This document shows positions 51,581-61,539 of a stretch of DNA of 64,000 bases, piece by piece; position 1 is the stretch's first letter, and every line of letters starts with the position of its first letter. The notes beneath the pieces are model-generated. The model had not been told where the DNA came from, searched no databases, and saw only the letters and a program-made list of their open reading frames with translations. The DNA comes from Trichomonas vaginalis G3 (Eukaryota > Parabasalia > Trichomonadida > Trichomonadidae). Made by a program: the position numbers and the translations under genes. The stretch covers positions 8,400,082 through 8,464,081 of the forward strand of contig NC_067207.1 in the NCBI RefSeq assembly GCF_026262505.1, read 5' to 3'.

Positions 51581-52935
51581 ATGGATGACCAAGATTATAA
51601 ACAAGGTTCTGGAACTGATCCAATAGAAAATGATAAGCCTCTCTTGAATGGTTTAGAGGAAAGATTGTTAGAATGTGAATATTTTGACGAAGAAGCTTTA
51701 TATCACTATTTGAATCAATTAAAGGAAAAAATTCAATCAAATTCACCACAAGAAGCCATCAATCAGATGATTATAACACTTCAAGAACTTGTTACTAAGA
51801 AATTCAAACCAATAAACATAGATCAAGAATTATTACAGAACATTGCTGATATATTATGCGATTTCGCACATAACACAAATGAATATATCGTTTTAATTGC
51901 ATTACGCATAGCAAGATTGCTCACAAGAGAAAAAAATTTCTTTGAACCGTATTTTTTAGCGAAAAGTTCTATTTTAGATGACTTTAAAGGAGCAATTTAC
52001 TCTGATAATGCAGATATCGTGAACAATGCACTCTGCGTTTTCGCAAATCTCTTCGATTTTGATTCTGATTTTGGAATTGCCTTTATCAATGAATATAAGA
52101 TAGATACATTCATAAATTTATACAATATATATATGGAGATAGTATATATCCTCCATTTTCACGCATTTTCTTCCTTTTTTCAACCAAAATTTTTGATCCA
52201 ATTTTAATTCAAGATTTAGTCAACAGAATAGACTTTATTTTCAATGATTCAGGCAGTCAGATACCAATAAGCATCATAATTCTTCTTTCTTTCCTTCTTT
52301 TCCGCTGTTCACAAGATTTCAAATTTTTTGAAAAATTTATGAAAGCTATTGATGAAAACAGACTCCAAAAAATACAAGAACAATTAGTTTCTCAAATAAT
52401 GCAGCTTATTGTTGAAAAACATGATGATTTCTGGATACTTTCTTTAATCAGATTAATTAACTTATGGATTCATGAATTTACAACTATATCTAGGGATATA
52501 ATGAACACTGAATACATAGATTTACTTATAACTAATTCCAATCTTTATTCATTTGATATTAAAGTGGAAATCATTAACTTAATTTCCACAATTATTATTT
52601 ACAAAAATTTTAATTTTATTTTTTGTCTTGTTTCTAATGGAATTTTAGATGTTTTCCTTGATTGGCTTGATGATGAGAATCCTCTTGTTGTTAACCCTGT
52701 TTTAATGTGTTTTACCAAAATATGTGATGAATTCTCAAACACAGGAAACAGCGGAACTCTTTCTTCTTTAATTTCTACGGATTTTGTTGACAAAATTTAT
52801 GAATTACGATATCTTGAAGATAAATCAATCAGTAACTGCACAGCTATTGCTCATTCTGCACTTATGAGTGTACTTGATGAAAAGAGAAAAGAAGAATTAA
52901 AGAAAATTATGATTAAAAAACAGTATAATAATTAG
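51581..52935 (+). pseudogene. Helical ARM/HEAT-type protein, one frameshift in a TA run
   Basis: The first frame runs from MDDQDYKQGSGTDPIENDKP to DTFINLYN. Near 52125-52145 a run of ATATATATAT shifts it into YILHFHAF and a stop at 52207. The other frame is open from the same place (PPFSRIFFLFSTKIFDPILI, QDLVNRIDFIFNDSGSQIPI) and joins ATG 52339 (MKAIDENRLQKIQEQLVSQI) through to LKKIMIKKQYNN at 52935. The joined protein is about 450 residues, all helical, ARM/HEAT-like (SLIRLINLWIHE, NPLVVNPVLMCFTKICDE). A TA-repeat slip explains the break and could be an assembly error. Family not recognised. Confidence 0.6.
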
Positions 52936-53046
52936 TTACTTCAATGAGATATTTCAATCTTCTTATAATACATGGCGCAAATATAATTGCAAACAAAATT
53001 GATTACTCTCATATGAGAAGGTGAATGAAAAAATTATCAAACATAC

Positions 53047-53094
53047 GATTATTTTTGATTCAAATGCTGTTCGGTATTAGAATCAAAAATAATC
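53047..53094. repeat. Perfect 15 bp inverted repeat
   Basis: GATTATTTTTGATTC (53047-53061) and its complement (53080-53094) flank an 18-base loop. Confidence 0.75.
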
Positions 53095-53107
53095 ATTAGT
53101 TAGATAA

Positions 53108-53168
53108 TTACACTTTTATTGCATTTTTAACAGGCTTCACTCCTATATAAAACGCAATAAAAGTGTAA
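53108..53168. repeat. 20 bp inverted repeat, one mismatch
   Basis: 53108-53127 (TTACACTTTTATTGCATTTT) and 53149-53168 pair at 19 of 20 positions. It starts 14 bases after the previous hairpin; together they stand between two convergent genes. Confidence 0.75.
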
Positions 53169-53832
53169 AATTTCTTGTTTTCAAACTAAAACAATTGAGG
53201 CATACAGTCTCTTTTGGTAAATGTAAAATATTGTGAACGCTCATTAGATTATAAATAAAATAAAAGTTATTTAAAATAAAATCAACAAAGTGATAGTTAA
53301 TTACAAAGTGATTTCTTAAATGTACACTAAAAGAATCCGGTATAAGAAATATGGTCTCAGCCTAAGTCAGGACCTGCATATTTCATACTCAAGACCGGGT
53401 CCAATAGAGATATTTTAAGATCTTTCAACTCTCAATGTTCATACATAGTATAAATATTTTATCATTTACTATTTCTTATATCTAATATTTCTAACTTTAT
53501 TTAATAAATTTCTTTCAACAGTTTATTAATAAACCTAAACCATTTTAATGTCTTCATATAAAACACATGAGCGACCTCACCCATATATAAATGCTTATAT
53601 TTAACCAACTATCATAAATAAATTTTTTTATGCTATGTTTCATCTTGGGCGTATCAATTATGATCTTCCTTTGTATGAGTTCTGTTCACGGCCTAACATT
53701 CAACAATAAATAATTTTTCCTATAGACATTTGATTATTTAAAAAAAAATAATAAAAAAATAAAAATAAAAAAATAAAAAAAATTGAGAGCTTTCGTTTAA
53801 AATTCTGTCACTTCTGAATATATACTCTTATC

Positions 53833-56800
53833 TTATTCATCGATATTTGCACCATGAGAAATAAGAAGTTCGGCCGTTTCTTTGCTATTCTTCATTTCTG
53901 CAACATGAAGAGAGGTGTGCCCATCATTATCTTTTTCATTGATATTTGCACCGTGTGAAATAAGAAGCTCGGCCGCTTCTAAGCTATCATTTATTGCTGC
54001 ATAATGAAGAGAGGTTTGTTCGTCATTATCTTTTTCATTAATATTTACACCATGCGAAATAAGAAGTTCGGCTGTTTCTAAGCTATTATTCAGTGCTGCA
54101 GCATGAAGAGCAGTTTGTCCATTATTATCTTTTTCATCGACATTTGCACCATGTGAAATAAGAACTTCTGCAGTTTCTTTTTTATTATATTGTGCTGCAG
54201 CATGAAGAGAGGTTTGTCCATTATTATCTTTTTCATCGACATTTGTACCATGTAAAATAAGAAGCTCGGCCGCTTCTAAGCTATCATTTATTGCTGCATA
54301 ATGAAGAGAGGTTTTTCCATCATTATCTTTTTCATCGACATTTACACCATGTGAAATAAGAAGTTCGGCCGTTTCTTTGCTATTCTTCATTGCTGCATAA
54401 TGAAGAGCGGTGGCTCCATAGTCATCTTTTTCATTGAAATTTGCACCATGAGAAATAAGAAGCTCGGCCGTTTCTTTGCTATTATTTCTTGCTGCATAAT
54501 GAAAAGCAGTTTGTCCATTATTATCTTTTTCATTGATATTTGCACCATGTGAAATAAGAACTTCTGCAGTTTCTTTTTTATTATATTGTGCTGCAGCATG
54601 AAGAGAGGTTTGTCCATTATTATCTTTTTCATTGACATTTGCACCGTGTGAAATAAGAAGTTCGGCCGTTTCTAAGCTATCATTTATTGCTGTAACATAA
54701 AGAGAGGTTTTTCCATCATTATCTTTTTCATCGACATTTACACCATGTGAAATAAGAAGTTCGGCCGTTTCTTTGCTATTCTTCATTTCTGCAACATGAA
54801 GAGAGGTGTGCCCATCATTATCTTTTTCATTGATATTTGCACCGTGTGAAATAAGAAGCTCGGCCGCTTCTAAGCTATCATTTATTGCTGCATAATGAAG
54901 AGAGGTTTGTTCGTCATTATCTTTTTCATTAATATTTACACCATGCGAAATAAGAAGTTCGGCTGTTTCTAAGCTATTATTCAGTGCTGCAGCATGAAGA
55001 GCAGTTTGTCCATTATTATCTTTTTCATCGACATTTGCACCATGTGAAATAAGAACTTCTGCAGTTTCTTTTTTATTATATTGTGCTGCAGCATGAAGAG
55101 AGGTTTGTCCATTATTATCTTTTTCATCGACATTTGTACCATGTAAAATAAGAAGCTCGGCCGCTTCTAAGCTATCATTTATTGCTGCATAATGAAGAGA
55201 GGTTTTTCCATCATTATCTTTTTCATCGACATTTACACCATGTGAAATAAGAAGTTCGGCCGTTTCTTTGCTATTCTTCATTGCTGCATAATGAAGAGCG
55301 GTGGCTCCATAGTCATCTTTTTCATTGAAATTTGCACCATGAGAAATAAGAAGCTCGGCCGTTTCTTTGCTATTATTTCTTGCTGCATAATGAAAAGCAG
55401 TTTGTCCATTATTATCTTTTTCATTGATATTTGCACCATGTGAAATAAGAACTTCTGCAGTTTCTTTTTTATTATATTGTGCTGCAGCATGAAGAGAGGT
55501 TTGTCCATTATTATCTTTTTCATTGACATTTGCACCGTGTGAAATAAGAAGTTCGGCTGTTTCTAAGCTATTATTCAGTGCTGCAGCATGAAGAGCAGTT
55601 TGTCCATTATTATCTTTTTCATCGACATTTGCACCATGTGAAATAAGAACTTCTGCAGTTTCTTTTTTATTATATTGTGCTGCATAATGAAGAGAGGTTT
55701 TTCCATCATTATCTTTTTCATCGATATTTGCACCATGAGAAATAAGAAGTTCGGCCGTTTCTTTGCTATTCTTCATTTCTGCAACATGAAGAGAGGTGTG
55801 CCCATCATTATCTTTTTCATTGATATTTGCACCGTGTGAAATAAGAAGCTCGGCCGCTTCTAAGCTATCATTTATTGCTGCATAATGAAGAGAGGTTTGT
55901 TCGTCATTATCTTTTTCATTAATATTTACACCATGCGAAATAAGAAGTTCGGCTGTTTCTAAGCTATTATTCAGTGCTGCAGCATGAAGAGCAGTTTGTC
56001 CATTATTATCTTTTTCATCGACATTTGCACCATGTGAAATAAGAACTTCTGCAGTTTCTTTTTTATTATATTGTGCTGCAGCATGAAGAGAGGTTTGTCC
56101 ATTATTATCTTTTTCATCGACATTTGTACCATGTAAAATAAGAAGCTCGGCCGCTTCTAAGCTATCATTTATTGCTGCATAATGAAGAGAGGTTTTTCCA
56201 TCATTATCTTTTTCATCGACATTTACACCATGTGAAATAAGAAGTTCGGCCGTTTCTTTGCTATTCTTCATTGCTGCATAATGAAGAGCGGTGGCTCCAT
56301 AGTCATCTTTTTCATTGAAATTTGCACCATGAGAAATAAGAAGCTCGGCCGTTTCTTTGCTATTATTTCTTGCTGCATAATGAAAAGCAGTTTGTCCATT
56401 ATTATCTTTTTCATTGATATTTGCACCATGTGAAATAAGAACTTCTGCAGTTTCTTTTTTATTATATTGTGCTGCAGCATGAAGAGAGGTTTGTCCATTA
56501 TTATCTTTTTCATTGACATTTGCACCGTGTGAAATAAGAAGTTCGGCCGTTTCTAAGCTATCATTTATTGCTGTAACATAAAGAGAGGTTTTTCCATCAT
56601 TATCTTTTTCATCGACATTTACACCATGTGAAATAAGAAGTTCGGCCGTTTCTTTGCTATTCTTCATCGCTGCATAATGAAGAGCGGTGGCTCCATAGTT
56701 ATCTTTTTCATTGACATTTGCACCATGAGAAATAAGAAGTTCGGCCGTTTCTTTGCTATTCTTCATCGCTGCATAATGAAGAGCGGTGGCTCCATAGTTA

Positions 56801-59112
56801 TCTTTTTCATTGACATTTGCACCATGAGAAATAAGAAGTTCGGCCGTTTCTTTGCTATTCTTCATCGCTGCATAATGAAGAGCGGTGGCTCCATAGTTAT
56901 CTTTTTCATTGACATTTGCACCATGAGAAATAAGAAGTTCGGCCGTTTCTTTGCTATTCTTCATCGCTGCATAATGAAGAGCGGTGTCTCCATAGTTATC
57001 TTTTTCATTGACATTTGCACCATGAGAAATAAGAAGTTCGGCCGTTTCTAAGCTATTATTTCTTGCTGCATAATGAAGAGCGGTGTCTCCATAGTCATCT
57101 TTTTCATCGACATTTGCACCATGAGAAATAAGAAGTTCGGCCGTTTCTTTGCTATTCTTCATCGCTGCATAATGAAGAGCGGTGTCTCCATAGTTATCTT
57201 TTTCATTGACATTTGCACCATGAGAAATAAGAAGTTCGGCCGTTTCTAAGCTATTATTTCTTGCTGCATAATGAAGAGCGGTGTCTCCATAGTCATCTTT
57301 TTCATCGACATTTGCACCATGTGAAATAAGAAGCTCGGCCGCTTCTAAGCTATCATTTATTGCTGCATAATGAAGAGAGGTTTGTCCATCATTATCTTTT
57401 TCATCGACATTTGCACCATGTGAAATAAGAAGCTCGGCCGTTTCTTTGTTATTATTTATTGCTGCAGCATGAAGAGCTGTGACTTCTTCGATATCTTTTT
57501 CATCGACATTTGCACCATGAGAAATAAGAAGTTCGGCCGTTTCTAAGCTATTATTCATTGCTGCATAATGAAGAGCGGTGTCTCCATAGTTATCTTTTTC
57601 ATCGACATTTGCACCATGTGAAATAAGAAGTTCGGCCGTTTCTAAGCTATCATTTATTGCTGCAGCTTGAAGAGAGGTTTGTCCATCATTATCTTTTTCA
57701 TCGACATTTGCGCCGTGTGAAATAAGAAGTTCGGCCGTTTCTAAGCTATTATTTCTTGCTGCAGCTTGAAGAGAGGTTTGTCCATCATTATCTTTTTCAT
57801 CGACATTTGCGCCGTGTGAAATAAGAAGCTCAGCCGTTTCTAAGCTATTATTTATTGCTGCAGCTTGAAGAGAGGTTTTCCCATCATTATCTTTTTCATC
57901 GACATTTGCGCCGTGTGAAATAAGAAGCTCAGCCGTTTCTAAGCTATTATTTATTGCTGCATAATGAAGAGAGGTTTTCCCATCATTATCTTTTTCATCA
58001 ACATTTACACCATCCGAAATTAGAATTTCGGCTGTTTCTTTGCTATTGAGATATGCTGCATAATGAAGAGAGGTTTGTCCATCATTATCTTTTTCATCAA
58101 CATTTACACCATCCGAAATTAGAATTTCAGCTGTTTCTTTGCTATTGAGATATGCTGCATAATGAAGAGCAGTTTTCCCAGATTCAGTTTTTTCATTGAT
58201 GTTTGCTCCAAGTGATAAGAAATATTTGAAAAGGGATACAATATTAAATATCACTGAAATAACAAAACATATGTTATAATCATTAGTTTGATCGAAATAA
58301 ACCAAAAATGCATCAAGATTTTTATGTAGTCCGCAAAAAAATGGATCCATTTCTATATTGTGTTCATTCATTAAGAAAGAAACAAAATCAATGTTGTGTG
58401 AAATGATTGCATACTTCATGCATTTTTCATCTGGCTGTAGTTGTTTCAAACATTCACTCATGATCTCTGGATTTTCGCCTAAAAATGAAAATCTGAGACA
58501 TTTTTGAGTTATTTCTGAGTTAAATTTCGTTCTTAATAACTTGAAACAATCAACCACTCCGTGGTAACAACATAATTCAAGTAATGAAAATCCTTTTTCA
58601 CATTTTGGATATAAATCGCTTTTGAGTATTTGATTTTTATCGAAGTCATCTCTTTCAGTGAATGAGATGAATCTTTTTAAATCATTATACATAATTGCTC
58701 TGTAAATCGTATTTTCTGTATGAATTTCCAGATTTTCTGATTTAATTTTTTCGAAATTATGAGACTTTTCTAATTTAATTCCATATTCTTTGTAAAACAA
58801 GAAATCTGAAATAGTAACAACATTGACGAGCTCTTTGATATGATAATCATCAAATATGTGTTTTGCAAGATATAAATATGCCTTCGCATAGCGATTATTA
58901 TACGGAATGATATTTAAAATATCCCGGGTTATATCTTGGGGAAGACATTTCTTTGAATCAATCATTTCTGTTTTGATCATTTTGTAAAATGAGTTAATTT
59001 CTTCTTCGTTTTCCATTTTCAGCCGATACAATGTATTAAACGAATCGATGTAGTACCTATAGATACTTCGCAATTTACTGTATTTATTTGGGTGAATGTC
59101 TTTCTCAGACAT
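53833..59112 (-). CDS. Giant ankyrin-repeat protein (DUF3447-like head, about 44 repeats)
   Basis: 1759 residues from ATG 59112. Residues 1 to about 270 are a helical head (MSEKDIHPNKYSKLRSIYRY; LLELCCYHGVVDCFKLL; KCMKYAIISHNIDFVSFL) as in trichomonad DUF3447-type proteins. From about residue 290 to the end, 33-residue ankyrin units (DNDGQTSLHYAA..., SHGANVDEK) run without a break, about 44 in all. The repeats are almost identical at the DNA level in blocks: copies of the same unit are 891 and 990 bases apart, and near 56660-57000 there are four or five successive near-identical 99-base units. The last unit stops at ANIDE. Such arrays bind proteins; the partner is unknown. No break is seen despite the repetition. 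Confidence 0.85.
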   Translation of the reverse strand: MSEKDIHPNKYSKLRSIYRYYIDSFNTLYRLKMENEEEINSFYKMIKTEMIDSKKCLPQDITRDILNIIPYNNRYAKAYLYLAKHIFDDYHIKELVNVVTISDFLFYKEYGIKLEKSHNFEKIKSENLEIHTENTIYRAIMYNDLKRFISFTERDDFDKNQILKSDLYPKCEKGFSLLELCCYHGVVDCFKLLRTKFNSEITQKCLRFSFLGENPEIMSECLKQLQPDEKCMKYAIISHNIDFVSFLMNEHNIEMDPFFCGLHKNLDAFLVYFDQTNDYNICFVISVIFNIVSLFKYFLSLGANINEKTESGKTALHYAAYLNSKETAEILISDGVNVDEKDNDGQTSLHYAAYLNSKETAEILISDGVNVDEKDNDGKTSLHYAAINNSLETAELLISHGANVDEKDNDGKTSLQAAAINNSLETAELLISHGANVDEKDNDGQTSLQAAARNNSLETAELLISHGANVDEKDNDGQTSLQAAAINDSLETAELLISHGANVDEKDNYGDTALHYAAMNNSLETAELLISHGANVDEKDIEEVTALHAAAINNNKETAELLISHGANVDEKDNDGQTSLHYAAINDSLEAAELLISHGANVDEKDDYGDTALHYAARNNSLETAELLISHGANVNEKDNYGDTALHYAAMKNSKETAELLISHGANVDEKDDYGDTALHYAARNNSLETAELLISHGANVNEKDNYGDTALHYAAMKNSKETAELLISHGANVNEKDNYGATALHYAAMKNSKETAELLISHGANVNEKDNYGATALHYAAMKNSKETAELLISHGANVNEKDNYGATALHYAAMKNSKETAELLISHGVNVDEKDNDGKTSLYVTAINDSLETAELLISHGANVNEKDNNGQTSLHAAAQYNKKETAEVLISHGANINEKDNNGQTAFHYAARNNSKETAELLISHGANFNEKDDYGATALHYAAMKNSKETAELLISHGVNVDEKDNDGKTSLHYAAINDSLEAAELLILHGTNVDEKDNNGQTSLHAAAQYNKKETAEVLISHGANVDEKDNNGQTALHAAALNNSLETAELLISHGVNINEKDNDEQTSLHYAAINDSLEAAELLISHGANINEKDNDGHTSLHVAEMKNSKETAELLISHGANIDEKDNDGKTSLHYAAQYNKKETAEVLISHGANVDEKDNNGQTALHAAALNNSLETAELLISHGANVNEKDNNGQTSLHAAAQYNKKETAEVLISHGANINEKDNNGQTAFHYAARNNSKETAELLISHGANFNEKDDYGATALHYAAMKNSKETAELLISHGVNVDEKDNDGKTSLHYAAINDSLEAAELLILHGTNVDEKDNNGQTSLHAAAQYNKKETAEVLISHGANVDEKDNNGQTALHAAALNNSLETAELLISHGVNINEKDNDEQTSLHYAAINDSLEAAELLISHGANINEKDNDGHTSLHVAEMKNSKETAELLISHGVNVDEKDNDGKTSLYVTAINDSLETAELLISHGANVNEKDNNGQTSLHAAAQYNKKETAEVLISHGANINEKDNNGQTAFHYAARNNSKETAELLISHGANFNEKDDYGATALHYAAMKNSKETAELLISHGVNVDEKDNDGKTSLHYAAINDSLEAAELLILHGTNVDEKDNNGQTSLHAAAQYNKKETAEVLISHGANVDEKDNNGQTALHAAALNNSLETAELLISHGVNINEKDNDEQTSLHYAAINDSLEAAELLISHGANINEKDNDGHTSLHVAEMKNSKETAELLISHGANIDE
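54387..57051 (-). repeat. Higher-order tandem repeats within the ankyrin gene
   Basis: The same block of repeats recurs with period 891 bases (nine units) and then 990 (ten units); for example the unit with CATTTCTGCAACATGAAGAG appears at 53893, 54784 and 55774. A further run of single 99-base units lies at about 56660-57000. This shows repeated unequal exchange or gene conversion within one gene. Confidence 0.85.
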
Positions 59113-59529
59113 TAATATTTGTCTATAGGTAATTTTGTAAATTATAATTTAAATGTTTTTAATATCTGTGTTTGATGTAGAATTTATTTTCCCTATTAAA
59201 TTTCAAAAAAAAAATGTTTGATCTATATTTGGTGGGAAATATGTAAACTATTCAATTTTCAAGGCCTAACTTATTGACGCCGAAAAAAAATTCAGATCAC
59301 AACCACAATTCTAAATTGCGTGACAAAACCTAGGCGAGAATCAGACTTTTTGAAAAGACACATTGAATCAATTCTATGAGTTTCATCCATATATTGTCAG
59401 AATTTCTCACCTAGGTTTTGTACCAGACGTTTTTTTTATTCAGCTTTAACAATAAAACAACTAAATATTTAAATAATACTTCCACATGATTCCATGGAAA
59501 TTTCTTTTTTACCCAAATTTTCTGAGGAT
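59113..59529. other. Intergenic, one inverted repeat
   Basis: AT-rich spacer between the ankyrin gene and the right Maverick, with the repeat at 59323-59421. Confidence 0.5.
59323..59421. repeat. 99 bp foldback, 18 bp arms
   Basis: 59323-59340 (ACAAAACCTAGGCGAGAA) and 59404-59421 pair except for one base around a 63-base loop; CCTAGG sits in each arm. It resembles a small foldback element. Confidence 0.65.
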
Positions 59530-60390
59530 AGTAGTAGGATAGGAAGGGTTGTGTGACTTTTTTTGTTACATCTATATATAGACGATGCATTAAAATATAT
59601 TTATTTATAAATCATTAAAAAATTAACATTAATTTTAAAATAATTTATTTTTTATCTTTTATAAAAGAAGCTATATATATAGATGATGTCAGATATTCCG
59701 CGATTAATTAAACATTGTTTAAATCCTGAATGGGTTAAACTTCAATTTAAAAAGGAAGACTGTGAATTATTAAATGAATATGAAAGCCAAAAAAAGCTAA
59801 TGAGGTATAAATATAATGATAAAGAATATTTAATTTCATGGAATCAATGGAGTCATAATCAAAGACCTCATAAACGAGAAGAAGAAATTGAAAATAATGA
59901 AATGGAAATCATTGATGACATTAAAGAGGATGGAATTCCTAAATTTTGTAGAAAAACCTTTAGAACTAAGTTAGGAGCATATAAACGTAGAGTATTAAAT
60001 CCTGAATATCTTAAACATTATAAAAAGGAAGACTGTGAATTATTAAACGTTAATGAATATGAAAATGCTAAATCAAAACTGAGATATAAATATATTGGAA
60101 GTGATGAAAGGTGTAAAGATAAAGATAAAGTTTATTCAGTTTCATATAATAACTGGCACACGCTAGGGATAAGAAAACATTTAGGAGATTATGGTAAAAG
60201 TTCTGAATTCTTCAAATCTAGTATGTACGAGAGAGTAAAAGAAATTAGAAATAATTATTTTCATGAATGAAAGATTCACTACCATAATGAAATACATAAT
60301 GAAATAAAAAATAAAAAATAAACTTTAAAAATTCATGTCTTACGAAAAATTAAAACTTAGTTATGTTTATTATTTTATTTTTTTAATTCG
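59530..60390 (+). repeat. Terminal inverted repeat of the right Maverick (left end)
   Basis: Matches 15760-16557 in inverted orientation, apart from the first 30 bases and an insertion of about 45 bases after the TIR gene (around 60270-60315). Confidence 0.85.
59683..60270 (+). CDS. TIR-borne Maverick protein with two KEDCELLN repeats
   Basis: 195 residues, intact (compare the broken copy at 15817-16405). Two copies of a unit of about 60 residues occur: LNPEWVKLQFKKEDCELLNE...YNDKEYLISWNQWSHN (1-70) and LNPEYLKHYKKEDCELLNVN...DKVYSVSYNNWHTLG (about 105-175). The spacing (C-E-LL-N, then xYKY, then I/VSWNxW) recalls small zinc-ribbon-like modules in large-virus nucleases (CELL...LxYxCxCG...SxxxF), but the second pair of cysteines is absent here. 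A DNA-binding role at the ends of the element is possible. Being in the TIR, it should exist at both ends of a full copy. Confidence 0.65.
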   Translation: MMSDIPRLIKHCLNPEWVKLQFKKEDCELLNEYESQKKLMRYKYNDKEYLISWNQWSHNQRPHKREEEIENNEMEIIDDIKEDGIPKFCRKTFRTKLGAYKRRVLNPEYLKHYKKEDCELLNVNEYENAKSKLRYKYIGSDERCKDKDKVYSVSYNNWHTLGIRKHLGDYGKSSEFFKSSMYERVKEIRNNYFHE

Positions 60391-60396
60391 TATGAA

Positions 60397-61490
60397 ATGA
60401 GCGTCAAGACTAACGACGTTAAAAAATTGGGATTCACAAACGAGGAAATAAAGGATATATTAGATGAGATGTGTTATGAAGTTAGTAAATATTATTTAAG
60501 AAATTGTCAAAAATTTGCCGAGTTATTAAATGATTTAGATTATGATGGAAAACTGAATAAAGATGATGTTATAAATTTCTTATATCCCACATCTAAGAAG
60601 AAAAACCTAAAGAACCTGATGTTTTCCCTGAATATTATGAAGAACGGATTAAAGATGATGAATACGATGAAATTGAAAGACTGGAAAAAATAAGAGATGA
60701 AAAAGATGAAAAAATTAAGGAAATAAGAGAAGTTGAAAATGAAGTAGAGGGTTTAATGAATATCCCAGCTTCAGAATCAGCAGTTCAGAAATCTCATGAA
60801 GAAAGATATAAAAATTATGTCTCAGAATCAACACAAAATTTATTAGATGGCGAAATAGATGAAACACTTTCAGAAGAAGGTACTAAATTTATTCGTAAAC
60901 ATAAGTTACAATTTATTGATAATGAAAAATACCCTTGTATCTTACTTTCACCCCCTCTCGATTCTGAGAAATTCAAAAAAGCTCTTAAAAATGTGACATA
61001 TGCAACTAATACGATTAAGAAAGAAGATCATGATATTTACACAAATTATTATTTAAATAAATGCACAGGTGTTGATAAAGTTTTTGATTTATTAGATAAA
61101 ATATCAAAAGAAACCATTGGAACATATAAAATTTTGTGTGATTGTGGTTTCATTATTGAAGATACCAATAATGTTTCATATGAAAGAACAGCACCGAAGG
61201 AAGACGAAGTGGAAAGGTCTATACCATTCGTTATTAAGAACATAAAAGATATGAAAACTTATAAACATTATATTTATTCATTTATTTCAGAAAAAATGGA
61301 AGCAACCCATAAAACATCTTCTCATCATTTTATAGCTATTCATACATTCCTTTTCAAAGTTGTGAAATTAAATAAGACAGGAATTAGATTTAATGTATCA
61401 GGGTACGCATTCTTGAGTAAATTAAAATGTATTCGTCACGTCGCAGATGATAAAAATTTATGTGTTCTTAATTCATTTTATGGGCTTTAA
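60397..61490 (+). pseudogene. Maverick protein of about 365 residues, unknown, one frameshift
   Basis: ATG 60397 (MSVKTNDVKKLGFTNEEIKD) with leader TTTATTTTTTTAATTCGTATGAA. The frame shifts near 60605 from PTSKKKNLKNL to PKEPDVFPEYYEERIKDDEY and is then open to 61490 (LCVLNSFYGL). A long charged coiled stretch (ERLEKIRDEKDEKIKEIREV) leads to a mixed domain with several cysteines (LNKCTGVDKVF, YKILCDCGFII) and ending KLKCIRHVADDKN. The position just upstream of polymerase B suggests a replication accessory or terminal protein, but this is inference. One indel in A-rich sequence explains the break. Confidence 0.5.
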
Positions 61491-61539
61491 AAAATAAAGT
61501 TTATTTTTATTTATTTTTTAATTTTTTATTCTTACATAA

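Larger units (their letters stand above)
52936..53832. other. Intergenic, two hairpins
   Basis: AT-rich region between convergent genes, with the hairpins at 53047-53168 and low-complexity A/T runs near 53730-53790. Confidence 0.5.

Noticed and set aside
56677..57051. Plus-strand repeated frame in the ankyrin array
   Set aside because: Antisense of identical ankyrin repeats.
16558..59529. The two Maverick ends as the two ends of one element
   Set aside because: The TIRs face away from each other, so the DNA between is host sequence and the elements are separate.
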